64,000 nt of DNA, from positions 80,545,960 to 80,609,959 of the forward strand of contig CM024755.1 in NCBI GenBank assembly GCA_014218235.1, written 5' to 3'. This DNA comes from Colocasia esculenta. Lineage: Eukaryota; Streptophyta; Magnoliopsida; Alismatales; Araceae. The position numbers and the translations under genes are program-made. Under the pieces are notes generated by a model. It worked only from the letters and a program-made list of their open reading frames with translations. It ran no database searches and was not told the origin of the DNA. Positions 19,540-29,503 of the stretch are shown piece by piece (position 1 is the first letter of the stretch; every line of letters begins with the position of its first letter).

Positions 19540-22403
19540 ATGTATTCTCGAGGATTTGTAGCTGAAGGCCATTCCATTAATAGACCACCATATTTTGATG
19601 GGTCTGATTATTCATACTGGAAAAATCGCTTGCAAGTTTTTCTTAGGGCCCAAAACTATGAAATCAGGAGGATTGTAGAAGTGGGTCCTTATGAAAATCA
19701 GGGAGATGAGGAAAATTGGACTAGAGAGCAGATTAGGAAAGCTACTCTTAATTACAGTGCCATGAATATGCTTTAGTGTGCAGTCCACCCTAAAGAATAT
19801 TCAAGAATATCCATGTGTAAATCTGCTAAAGAAATGTGGGATAAACTTGAATTAATGTATGAGGGAACATCTCAAGTTAGGGAAATCAAAGCAAACATAC
19901 TTGTTTCTGAATATGAATTGTTTATGATGAAATCTAATGAATCGATTTCTGAAATGTTTGCTAGGTTTATGATAATTGTCAATGGACTGAAGGCATTAGG
20001 TAAGGAATACACTGATGCTGATTTGGTAAGAAAAACCTTGCGCTCTCTATCATCTGTTTGGCACACAAAGGCTACAGTGATTGAAGATTCTAAGGATTTA
20101 TCCAAAATCTCTTTGGATGAACTCATAGGATCTTTAATGACTTATGAAATAAATCTGAAGAGAAATGAAGAACACATGCTTAACTCTAAACCAGTAGCAC
20201 TTAAGGCTTCATCAAGCAATAAAGAGAAAAATCAAGAAACATCAAGTTCTGATGAGTCTGAGTCTAATGAGGATGAACTTGACATCATGACTAGACAATT
20301 CAGAAAATTTTTAAAATCAAGAAGAGAAAAATTCAATGGAAAGAAAAAATATTCTTCTAGCAAAAAGAATGCCCTTTCTTCAAATTTTAATGCTAGTAGA
20401 AATCAAAAAACTGATGAAGATATTGTTTGCTACAGGTACAACAAGAAAGGACACATGAAAAGTGAGTGTCCTGAGATCAAAAAGGACAAATGCGAGAAGA
20501 ACAACAAATTGAAGAAGCCAAAAGCCATGATTGCAACTTGGTCGGATGAAGACCAAAGAGAGGATGAAGAAGAAAACTCTTCAAGTTCAGCAAATGAGGA
20601 GTTATGCTTTATGGCCAACAACAATGATGGAAAGGATTCACAAAGAAGAGCAAAAGAAATTCACAAGCACTTAATGGCAAAGAAGAGCTTCAATGAATCC
20701 AAAAAATCAACAATTCAAAAGACTTTGGCTCTAACTGCACATTCCAAGAGCTCAGAGCATTCTGCATCCTCTCAAGAAAACAAGAGTTCAAATGGGTCTA
20801 CAAGATCTGGTAAATCAATTCCAGATCCATTTATGAATTCTAATTCTGATTCTGATGCAGATGAAGGCATGTCTTATGCTGAATTGGTTGAGTTCTGTGA
20901 GAAGATACAAAATCTTAATGCAAAGCTGAATAGTAAGAATAAAGATTTGAAAAAGACTTTAAAATATTGCCATAAAGAAATTAAAATTTTAACAAAGACA
21001 CTTGAATTGCTCCAGAACAATGATAAAGATTTTTCAGAAGAGAATGAGAATTTGAAAAATGAAGTTGAAAAATTAAATTCTGAGAAAGAGAATTTGGAAG
21101 ATGAAGTCTAAATCTGTGAAACTAAACTGAATGGATTGAAAGAAAATCATGAGCTATTGAAATCAAAAGTTATTGATCTGGAAAATGAAAATAGAAAATT
21201 GATTGATCTCAATGAAAACTTCAAATTTGATAATGATCAATTAAACAAACAGATTTCTAACATGGCTCATGATCATCAAATAAATGAGAGATGCAAACAA
21301 CTTGTTGAAGAAAATCATCATCTAAAAAGGAAGATTGAATGCTTGTTGCATGACAAACCTTTGAACAATGATTGTAGCAATTTAAGTAATAAAATTTCTG
21401 ATTTGGAAAAACAAATTGCTCAACTTGAAACTGAAAAGAACAAGATGAAAAATGGTTTAGATGTCATGCTAAATAAACTACAAAATTCAGAAAAAGAAGT
21501 TGTTGCATTAAAAGTTGAAAAACAGAAGCTTCAACATGAATTGAAAAACACTACAAACACAAGTCTTGCTTTTGTGAAATCCAAGAAAAATGAAAAGAAA
21601 AGCACAATAACATTTGTTAAATCTGCTGGGAACAAGAACTCTTCTAATTCTAATGAAAAGCTAGTGAAAGTTCTTGTTCAAAATAGACAGGGAAAAAGAA
21701 GAATGCTACTGTCAAGAAGAGTCATCTACTTCCTCCATCAGTCCAAAAAGCTCCAAGGTAAATTCCAAATTCACATCATACCAAGAGCTACAAAGAGGTA
21801 CATTCTTCTCCTCATGGTAAGCCTCCTCACATGAAAAGGAGATTTCGGCAAATGCATACATGCCAAGGTAAGTACCAGGTAAGAAATACTCTCATTTGCT
21901 TTAAATGCAATGAACCTAGTCATCTTGCCAAACATTGCTGGAACAAAAATCAAAATTTCAATAAACATGCCAAATCAGTCCAATGCTTCACATGTCATAA
22001 ATTTGGGCATACTTCTAGGGAATGTTGGCATAGAATTGATAATCTTGTGCATGCTCCTATGGTTCATGTCAATGTACATAAGAATAAAGATCATGTTCAT
22101 GCTGAAAACACTCAGAAATTCTATGTACATGAAAAAGGAACTGTTGCACAAAAGATCTCTTCTGAATTCCATGTTAAAAATCTCAATGATAAAAATCTGA
22201 AAAATAGAAAACAAAATGTTCAGTATGTCAGTGGTGCATTCTATGCCAATAGCTCTAAGATTAGAAACCAAGATTCCAGTGTTTCTAGTCTTCAGAAAAA
22301 TGCACCCAATATCAAATCTTTTTGGATTCAAAAATCATTGTTGCAAATTCATGGAAGATCCTTAGGACCCAGACAAGTTTGGGTTCTAAAATGTGCTGCT
22401 TGA
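19540..22403 (+). pseudogene. Copia gag with long coiled coil and zinc knuckles, broken
   Basis: Gag starts at the ATG at 19540 with INRPPYFDGSDYSYWKNRLQ, then KEMWDKLELMYEGTSQV (UBN2-type core). A first zinc knuckle at about 20430-20470 (CYRYNKKGHMKSEC) has lost its second cysteine to tyrosine. A long Lys/Glu/Asn-rich coiled coil (about 20880-21540) follows, and then two complete knuckles, CFKCNEPSHLAKHC and CFTCHKFGHTSREC (about 21896-22030). Gag would package element RNA. Breaks: TAG at 19774, TAA at 21109 and a shift near 21690. After the last knuckle comes GPRQVWV, a motif usually near the gag-pol join, but no pol follows. A related gag is at 1-575 (minus). Confidence 0.88.
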
Positions 22404-22585
22404 ATGCTGGATGCAGGGATCCTTGTAGTCAATTTCAAGATGAAGGCTAAAGTTGAAGGCTTAATGACTAAGGCTACAAGGAAAGTAAGTGAAGAGAATG
22501 AAAGAAAATGAAAAGCTCACCAGGTAAATTCTTCTGAGAGATTCCCTGCTAAATAAAAATTAAAATCAATTGGGACTCTTATGCA

Positions 22586-22692
22586 AAGATCAATTGGTAT
22601 GTCAAATGGTGAACTGTGGAAGGACAAGTCATGCTTGTCTGGAAACTATCATTATGTGTGAGGAATTACCTCCGCCAAGTACCAATGATCTT
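22586..22692 (+). ncRNA. Structured RNA repeat, copy 1
   Basis: Outer helix P1 pairs AAGATCAATTGGTA with TACCAATGATCTT (13 pairs, one bulged A). P2 pairs ATGGTGA with TCATTAT and encloses hairpin P3 (GACAAG with CTTGTC). Hairpin P4 pairs GAGG with CCTC and is followed by CGCCAAG. It shares fold and core with three later copies while P1 differs in sequence. Function unknown. Confidence 0.7.
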
Positions 22693-23250
22693 CCTTGTGT
22701 AAGAGTCATTAATTTTAAAAATCCAAAAATTAGAAAACTTCATGAAAACATAGATGCATTGAGCAAGGTAAAAAAAAAAGAAAATCTGGAACTAATTCTG
22801 CTCATAGTTCTATCAATGAAAGAAATGCATTTATACCAAAAATAATATCACTTTGTATTAAGAAATCTTTGATGCACTCTAACATTGACTTCATTGCAGG
22901 ACCCAAGAAAGTGTGGGTGCCAAAACCAGCTTGATCAGCAAGCTGAGGAGTCTTGCAGCCATACATTGTAAATGGATTCAAGATATTGGCTGTACAAGGT
23001 AAGAAATGATTGGAGAACACAAGTAAAATCTTTGAAAAAGAAATGAAGACTGTTCAGGTAAAATTTCTTTATCATTTCAAACTTGAATTGCTTGAATTGG
23101 AATGAATGTTTAATTTTTATCTGAACAATGAGAAATGTGTTTCAATGCTACAACTAACAATGAACTTTATGTCATAACAATTGGAATCATGCTTGTGTTA
23201 TCATGCTTGCTTAACTATGACCATGATTCTGTGTGCATGCCAACTGATTT

Positions 23251-23353
23251 GACTTTTTGGTATATCAAATGATGACATGTGGAAAAACAAGTTATGCTTG
23301 TTTGGAAACTATCATTATGCGTGAGTAAAATACTCCGCCAAGTACCAAAAGTC
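23251..23353 (+). ncRNA. Structured RNA repeat, copy 2
   Basis: P1 pairs GACTTTTTGGTA with TACCAAAAGTC (11 pairs, one bulged T). P2 pairs ATGATGA with TCATTAT; P3 pairs AAACAAG with CTTGTTT; P4 pairs GAGTA with TACTC. Changes from copy 1 in P1, P3 and P4 are on both sides of the helix. Confidence 0.7.
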
Positions 23354-23523
23354 ATGTTATGCTTAAAGCTAATGGTGTGCATAATCATCTGTGAATTGCT
23401 TACTAGCTTTTTCATTCCATGCACTTATTAAGGGGGAGTAAATTTGAAAAAGTGCAAAAATATTTTCAATAAATGCAATGAATTTCATGCTAAAAATAAA
23501 GTGTAATTGACCCTTTTTGTAGT

Positions 23524-23626
23524 GACTATGTGGTATATCAAATGGTGAAATGTGAAAGGACAAGTTAGGCTTGTCTGGAAACTATCATCATGCGTGAGAA
23601 AAATTCTCCGCCAAGTATCAATAGTC
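23524..23626 (+). ncRNA. Structured RNA repeat, copy 3
   Basis: P1 pairs GACTATGTGGTA with TATCAATAGTC (11 pairs including a G-T wobble, one bulged G). P2 pairs ATGGTGA with TCATCAT; P3 pairs GACAAG with CTTGTC; P4 pairs GAGAA with TTCTC. Confidence 0.7.
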
Positions 23627-23966
23627 TTTTCTGCATAAAGGTCATCAAGCAAAATGAAAATCTCAAAAACTTTATTTTGAGTCTTTGCAAAACTCTTCTT
23701 CTTCAATAAATTGCCTGTTGAAATATACTTGATCATGTTCATACTCTTTCTGTGCAAATTGCTTGGAATGAACATATCTGAATTGCTTAAATGATCATTT
23801 CATATCATGCATATCTTATGGGGGAGTGAATTCGAAAGAATCTTTGAGTGAATTGCTGGAGAAATTTGCTGGAAAAATATTATGTCATATCTGATTCATC
23901 ATCAACTCCCATTCAGTTTGTTGACAAATATTCTTGCTCATAAATTCCTCACTCTCACATTGCATT

Positions 23967-24071
23967 GGTATTCTTGGTATATCAAATAGTGATTTGAAGA
24001 AAGGCAAGTTAAGCTTGTCTGGACACTTTCACTATGCGTGAGTATATGTCTCCGCCAAGTATCAAGATTCC
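23967..24071 (+). ncRNA. Structured RNA repeat, copy 4
   Basis: P1 pairs ATTCTTGGTA with TATCAAGAT (one bulge), with two more G-C pairs outside a mismatch. P2 pairs ATAGTGA with TCACTAT, seven perfect pairs; P3 pairs GGCAAG with CTTGTC (one wobble); P4 is shorter (GAG with CTC). Confidence 0.65.
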
Positions 24072-25261
24072 TTTATGCAATTATTGAGGGGGAGTATTTG
24101 TTAAGGGGGAGTTATTGTCTATTCTTTACTAATTTCTCTTGACAATTGTTGTCTATCTTGAACCCCAAAATCATCAGAATTTTTGAGTCCTTGTGCCATT
24201 TTCTTATGAGAGAATTAAGACATTGAAACTAAACTCATTGTGCATTTAGTTTAATTTCAAAGATTCAATATCATTTCAAAGTTAAGCAATCATAATACTG
24301 AATGTTTTTAAAATGATTTGCAAAACACTATTATAGGCACATGAGTGGCTTTAATATTTTACATGTGTATGTTTAAGCCTTATTTTAACCACATGTTAAG
24401 AATAATCTTTCTAAATTCATAGTCTTGACTTCTCTGGTCCAAACAAACATATTCCTATAAAATATCAAAAGAAAAATGATCAATCTGGAAAGATACAAAC
24501 AGAGCAATGCAAATGCTTGAACTACTGAGTAACCGGGCCATTTCACCTAACAAGTGATTTGTTTCACGTCAAAAAGTGGAAATCAAAATTTTCAACTCTG
24601 TATAAGATAATGAAAGTTAAACCACTGAGTAATCAGGAGGTCTTGCATCTGATCAATGTGATCTCTTGCACTGAAAAGTGAGATTTAACTAATTTATTCT
24701 TGTATTCTTTCCCAGTTAAAATTGAAAGAAAATCAAAAAGACAGGATCGAAAAGCTTAAGACCTTAATTAAGTTCATGTCTACTGAGTTTAGATCTATTA
24801 TTTTACATTGTGTTAAACTTAAAGCTTCGAACATCCTTGTTAAATATTTCTACTCATTCATATAGGTCACTTTTCTTCACATTTGCATCATTATTTTAAC
24901 TACATTTAGCTCATTATAATTTGCTATTCTTTGTGTTGAGTGTGTCTTTGTGATTAAACTTTGTTGCACAATAACAAAAAATATTATCTTCTCTCTCATT
25001 TGACAATATCACCTTGCCTCACTTATTTTGATCATTTCTGAATCTTCATTTCCCACTTGTTATCTTTTGGTCTCCAACCATCATTGTGTCTCTCTCTTAT
25101 CTATCTTTTTGATGCTGTCAAAAAGGGGGAGAAAGTTCCTTGAAATGCGGAGAAAGCAAAAGTTTCTAAGGGGAGAATGTTCTTTATGAAGAGAAAGTTC
25201 AAGGGATGCATATGATCAAGGGGAGTTATTGCAGTCAAGGGAGATATGTTTTGTCATCATC

Positions 25262-25275
25262 AAAAAGGGGGAGAT
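25262..25275 (+). other. Polypurine tract of the plus-strand Copia element
   Basis: AAAAAGGGGGAGAT directly before the 3' LTR; it primes plus-strand DNA synthesis. Similar tracts lie upstream at about 23430, 23820, 24087, 24104 and 25124. Confidence 0.9.
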
Positions 25276-26933
25276 TGTTGGGTTGAGTGTGTTTTGAAAC
25301 TTTCTAAAGTTGTACATTAATGATATCCAATGAACATCACTCATACCTTGATTTTGATGATGACATAATGTGATCTTAATGATGACATACTGTGATATTG
25401 ATGATGACATATCATGTGTTAATGATGAGATATTATGATCTTAATGAAGACATGTTGTGATTTTAATAATGACATGTTGTGATTTTGATGATGACATATT
25501 GTGATTTTGATGATGACATGTTGTGATTTTGATGATGATATGTTGAACATGTTATACATTTTATACATATCACAATAATGCTTAAACAACATGTTTTTGA
25601 TGTTTAATATCTCATATTTTATTATAATATCTTGTACTAATGGTTTATGTGTTAAATTTTCAGGTTCACACATTTTTGTCTTGGTAGTGTCGACACTAGA
25701 TCAAAGCAGGTCGACACTAGTCCTAGATTCCAGAAGACCCAGTTGCCAGAAATGGGACAGCAGGTCGTCATTAGTTCAGGGCAGGTCGACACACTCTGGC
25801 TGAAAGTCAAAATCGTGAATTTCTCTATACACGTGGCTGCTTGGGATTTAGGGGATTTGACCTAGGGTTCCGTGCCCATGCACCCCAAGGCACTTTATGG
25901 ACATATGGGGGTATAAATACCATGTTCCTTGTACCCCAAAGGCAAGAGAGCCCATACACTTCAAGAAGAAGCCTTTTGGCGGCCAAAGGGGGTTTTCCAG
26001 ATCTGTCTCAATCTCCAGAAGCTACAAGCCATCCTTTCAAGAGGAAGAACAAGGGAATCAAGGGGAATCCCTGGAGAGAAGCTTGCTGTGCAAGGCAAGG
26101 GAGCAGATCCAACTAAAGAGGCGCAGGAGAAGAAGGATTTCTGGCATTTCAGATGCCATCAAAGCAGAGCATCGCCAATTGAGGAGAATCTCCATCGATT
26201 TCTATCAAGGCTCCTCAATTGAAGCGTCTGCAAGGCCTCTTCATTGAAGAACACTCTTTCTACATCTATTTTCCTTATTTCTGAGTTTGTTCTTCCTTAT
26301 TTCGTCAATGAGATTTGTGCATGAAGTTCTGTACAAATTTCTATGTACGAAACTGTCTTGAATCAGATCATTGCTAGAGGATCTGATCTCTTTTGTGTTT
26401 GATCTAGCTTTTGTACTGTGAGCCGTCGAGCTTTGGGTTGTGAGTCGTCGTACTCACTGTGTGGTTTGAGCCGTCGTGCTCAATTTGGAGTCGTCGTACT
26501 CCGGTTGTTGTTTTGAGCCGTCATGCTCAGTTTGGAGCCATCGTGCTCCAGGTGTTTCTTGAGTCGTCGTGCTCAAGGGTGTTTGGAGTCGTCGTGCTCC
26601 TGTGTGAGTTGTACTCAAGGTTTTGAGTAGTGTGGGCTCACTGTGTGAGGGGTGGACGTAGGAGTCACTGAAGGTGATTTCCGAACCACCTAAAAATCCT
26701 CTATGCAATGGTTTGACTTTGTATTTCGCTAGATGCTTGCATAGGGATTTCGTTCACACTACTAATTGATTTGCTCACACACACTAATCACACTTCAGAT
26801 CAGTAAATTGTTTGGGTGAATTGATCTCTGATTCGAAGTAATTTTTAATTGCTTAAGCTTCCGCGTTAATTGGTGTTAGATCTATTCAACCCCCCCTTCT
26901 AGATCTGATCCATCCACCCATCCGTTCCTAACA
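25276..26933 (+). repeat. 3' LTR of the plus-strand Copia element
   Basis: Starts TGTTGGGTTGAG and ends CCTAACA, followed by the duplicated GCCTC. It differs from the 5' LTR by scattered single changes and a few short indels. It repeats the GTCGAC pairs, TATA box and hairpin array. Confidence 0.93.
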
Positions 26934-26938
26934 GCCTC

Positions 26939-27880
26939 CAGATGAAACCTCTTGGCATAGTCGCGGAAGAGCTCGCCATTCCTCTGAGCCGCGTGCCACA
27001 GGTCATTAGTGCATAAGGAATGCTGCACAGTGTTGAAAAAGTGGTCCTGGAACTGCTGGGCGAAGTCGTGGAAGTTCGTCACTGATCGCGCCGACAACGT
27101 CTTGAACCATTGCAGCGCCGCATCATCCAGGGTTGACATGAAAGCTCGGCACTTCAGTGCGTCCGAGAGGTTCACCATCTCAACCTGTCCGTGGAAATTA
27201 TCAAGGTGGTGGACAGGGTTAGTGGTTCTGTTATATCGCCGAAATTTCGGCAATTGCAGCTTCATAGGCACTTGTTCTGAGGTTATCTCCTCGGTGAACG
27301 GCGAAGTTGAGAGTAACGTCGTCACCGAGGGAACCCGAGTCCCCCGCTGCAGTGCCTCAATCTTTCTATTCATCTCTTGGATGTCGCTTCTTCATTCGGG
27401 CTCCGTCGGCAAGACGCTCACAGCCGCCGGCGTCGATTCGGCCGTATCGTGGTCGCCCTTCGTCGCCTTGGTGGTACCGAGGTCCATTGCCATGGCAGGG
27501 ATTACCGGAGCCGCCGCAGGCACTTGGTGGACGGGCGCGGATACCTCCGGGACCGCCGCCTGGATGTTGACGTGGCTTACCGATGCTGTTGGCGGAGCGG
27601 CGAGATATCCTGCTGCTTCTGTGCCATCGAGGGCCGGCTCGGGGATAGTTGAGTGTCCCATTGCCCCGCCTTGCGCTTCTATGACCTGTTGACTTTGCTC
27701 CAATCAGGCCAACACCTCGTGGAGTCCTGCCACTAGAGCTTCGACGCGGTCGAGGCGGGTAGAGGTGTTGGATCCTTGCTCCCCAGTACTAGAGCCCCCG
27801 CCAGCGACCTCCGCGACTTCGGTTGGGGGGATGACTTCTTCTTCGGACGAGCGCGCCGTGACCTTTCCCTTGGGAGCCAT
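26939..27880 (-). pseudogene. Gag, N-terminal part of the Tat-lineage element (right of Copia insertion)
   Basis: Starts at the ATG at 27880-27878 with MAPKGKVTARSSEEE. A Pro/Ala-rich stretch follows, then MNRKIEALQRGTRVPSVT and the retrotransposon gag domain with NPVHHLDNFHGQVEMVNLSD, FMSTLDDAALQWFKTL and FRDYAKRFHLEA, where the Copia insertion cuts it. Two TGA stops break the frame, near 27702 and 27390. The second Tat-type element at 29504 has a similar start on the plus strand. Confidence 0.85.
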
Positions 27881-27904
27881 GAAAGCAAGCTTTTTGTTCA
27901 GTTT

Positions 27905-27922
27905 CCCACAGACGGCGCCAAA
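27905..27922 (-). other. Primer-binding site of the Tat-lineage element
   Basis: The reverse strand reads TGGCGCCGTCTGTGGGAA next to the LTR, a primer site common in plant Gypsy elements. The exact tRNA is not assigned. Confidence 0.8.
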
Positions 27923-27923
27923 A

Positions 27924-28597
27924 TGTTACTGCTAGAGTAATGAGATCGGCCCTAGCCGAGTAACCCCCAAGGAAAGACGAGCCGGTCTCGAGCGCTCGCC
28001 GCCGAGTGTTATACCTGCAAGACCACCGAGTGACCTCGGTGGGGGAATGCTCCGACGCTCAAGTTAGAGTCGGCAGAATGGAAAGACAGGGTTGTTGCAT
28101 CAGAAGTTGCCTACCTCGTTGTGAGAGACGCCTCCCCCTTTTATAGTGGCTCTGTCAGTGTGGTTTATGGTAAGTGGGTAGAAGTCGTGCTTCGGGGATC
28201 GTCCGAGATTCCCGTTGACTGATTTCGTGGCGCTAATTGCGGGTAACTTGCGATCACGATCCACAAGCTGTCTTACCACTAATGGGGCTTCCACAATCTT
28301 CGTGCGGGAGCGGTTAAAGGACGCAGTCCGTGGCCTTCGGGCCCCTTCCGCGTTCTGACTTTCCTCTACAGCCATTTGACACGCCAGAGGATTTAGTTAT
28401 ACGAGCTCTTATTGCTTCCCTATGCAGTGACTCGGTCTACAGAGCTTGCCGGGCTGGGCCGTCGGGAGCCATCCATCCTAACGCCGAGTGCCCTTGTCTT
28501 AGCAAGGCCGGCTGAACCCCCCCCCCCCCCTGCGCCGGTAGCCGAGTGACAACTCATCCTACTCTTGAGCCGAGCAGCCGAATGATGACCCGTAACA
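27924..28597 (-). repeat. 5' LTR of the Tat-lineage element
   Basis: Matches 9259-9863 but keeps about 70 bp lost there. Reverse-strand TATA box at about 28138-28148. Its right end CGTAACA is followed by GCATC, the near-match of ACATC on the far side. Confidence 0.92.
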
Positions 28598-28755
28598 GCA
28601 TCAATCCTCTTTAACATTCTTATATTATTGGTTAATGTGAAGTTTTGGTTGTTAATAAATGATGTTGATAAATCAGTTTCCTATTTAATTCCTTAAGGGA
28701 CTCCTTCAATCATCACTATGTATTGGGTTCCATGCATGATCATCATGAAGAAAAA
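28598..28755 (+). other. Displaced 3' flank of the SABATH gene
   Basis: When the Tat-lineage element is removed, this stretch joins the sequence 18 bp after the SABATH stop. It is AT-rich and noncoding, as a plant 3' untranslated region would be. This is inference from the target duplication. Confidence 0.55.
28654..28659 (+). terminator. Possible poly(A) signal of the SABATH gene
   Basis: AATAAA about 75 bp after the ancestral stop codon position once the 19-kb insertion is removed. It is now far from the gene. Confidence 0.4.
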
Positions 28756-29468
28756 ATGTTGAATTTAGTAATGATATAGGTAGAACTCTTGCTGGTCAGC
28801 CTAAGTCATAACTCGGCCGACCTCCAGACATGTCTAGGGCCGACCAACATGAATCACCCATTTCAGAGCATTGACATCACCTTGGCTAACATCCCGGCCA
28901 TGCCTAGGTCGTCTGGGTCTAGATCGTTTGCCGACGTCTCGAGATGGCATACATCATCTGGGTCGAGCTGGAGACGGGGCTTGATCCAACCGCCAACACC
29001 GCTCATGTAACGGTCGTGTGTGACGTGGAGCATGGCGTGCCCACGCAATTCCTAGGGACGTGGCTCAGGTAACAGTCGAAACATTCGTCAAATAGAGCAA
29101 CATCCGAAAATCGTGCCCCCATTAACATCGGCCATTAAGGCCATGATCCGTCTGATCTGGCTTGCCGGTTATGGCCACGACCCGGTGGAAGTCACGAGGA
29201 TCCCCTACGTGATTTGCAAGTTCGTCTAGTGGTTACCTTAGGATGACTACCAGTATAAAAGGAACAGACATGCTACAATCTTTCTGAGACTTTTTGAATA
29301 GCCGATCTGTTCCCAAGCTGAATTGAGTGTAGGAGTGTCTGCCCATCGTGCCCCCCTTGATGGTCTTGCAGGTAGGGAGCTCGGTGAGATCAACCACCTC
29401 GATCGGCTCACCACCTTCTTTTCTTAGTCTTCTCGGTCTGAGCTGACCTCGTTACTCTAGCAGTAACA
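28756..29468 (+). repeat. 5' LTR of the second Tat-type element
   Basis: TATAAAA at 29254-29260 gives a promoter in U3. The end GCAGTAACA is followed by a primer-binding site TGGTGCCATCTATGGG at 29471, which differs from that of the first Tat element by C-to-T or G-to-A changes. The 5' edge is not clear. Confidence 0.65.
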
Positions 29469-29503
29469 TTTGGTGCCATCTATGGGAAGCGACTGAAGCT
29501 TCA

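Larger units (their letters stand above)
22404..25261 (+). other. Noncoding 3' half of the Copia element, in place of pol
   Basis: There is no protease, integrase or reverse transcriptase motif in any frame. A second GPKKVWVPKPA-like end lies at about 22900-22933. The stretch holds four copies of a structured repeat (annotated separately) and several GGGGGAG purine tracts. Confidence 0.75.
17755..26933 (+). mobile_element. Nonautonomous SIRE-like Copia element without pol
   Basis: LTRs at 17755-19424 and 25276-26933 are nearly identical over about 1.66 kb, start TGTTGG and end CCTAACA. GCCTC flanks both sides as a perfect 5-bp duplication. The internal region has a primer-binding site (19427), a long gag with a coiled coil, then about 2.9 kb without protease, integrase or reverse transcriptase, and a polypurine tract (25262-25275). 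It must rely on proteins from a partner element to move. It is the youngest insertion on the left half, since it splits the Tat-lineage gag. Confidence 0.93.
9259..28597 (-). mobile_element. Tat-lineage Ty3/Gypsy retrotransposon, split by a Copia insertion
   Basis: Two LTRs (9259-9863 and 27924-28597) bound an internal region that reads on the minus strand: primer-binding site, gag, protease, reverse transcriptase, RNase H, a second RNase H, integrase. Downstream of pol are a tandem repeat and an oppositely oriented extra gene, both reported for Tat-type elements. Flanks are ACATC on the left (9254-9258) and GCATC on the right (28598-28602), a target duplication with one change. Without the 9184-bp Copia insertion and its duplication, the element is about 10.2 kb. 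It sits 18 bp after the SABATH stop codon. Several stops and frameshifts show it is no longer autonomous. Confidence 0.9.

Noticed and set aside
22586..24071. Hammerhead or twister ribozyme
   Set aside because: The repeat has a three-way junction, but lacks the CUGAUGA and GAAA core placed as in hammerheads, and I could not match the conserved twister or twister-sister loops. Cleavage is not excluded, only these known families.
22586..24071. MITE-like DNA repeats instead of RNA
   Set aside because: For a DNA transposon the terminal repeats would be the same in every copy. Here the outer arms differ between copies and only their pairing is kept.
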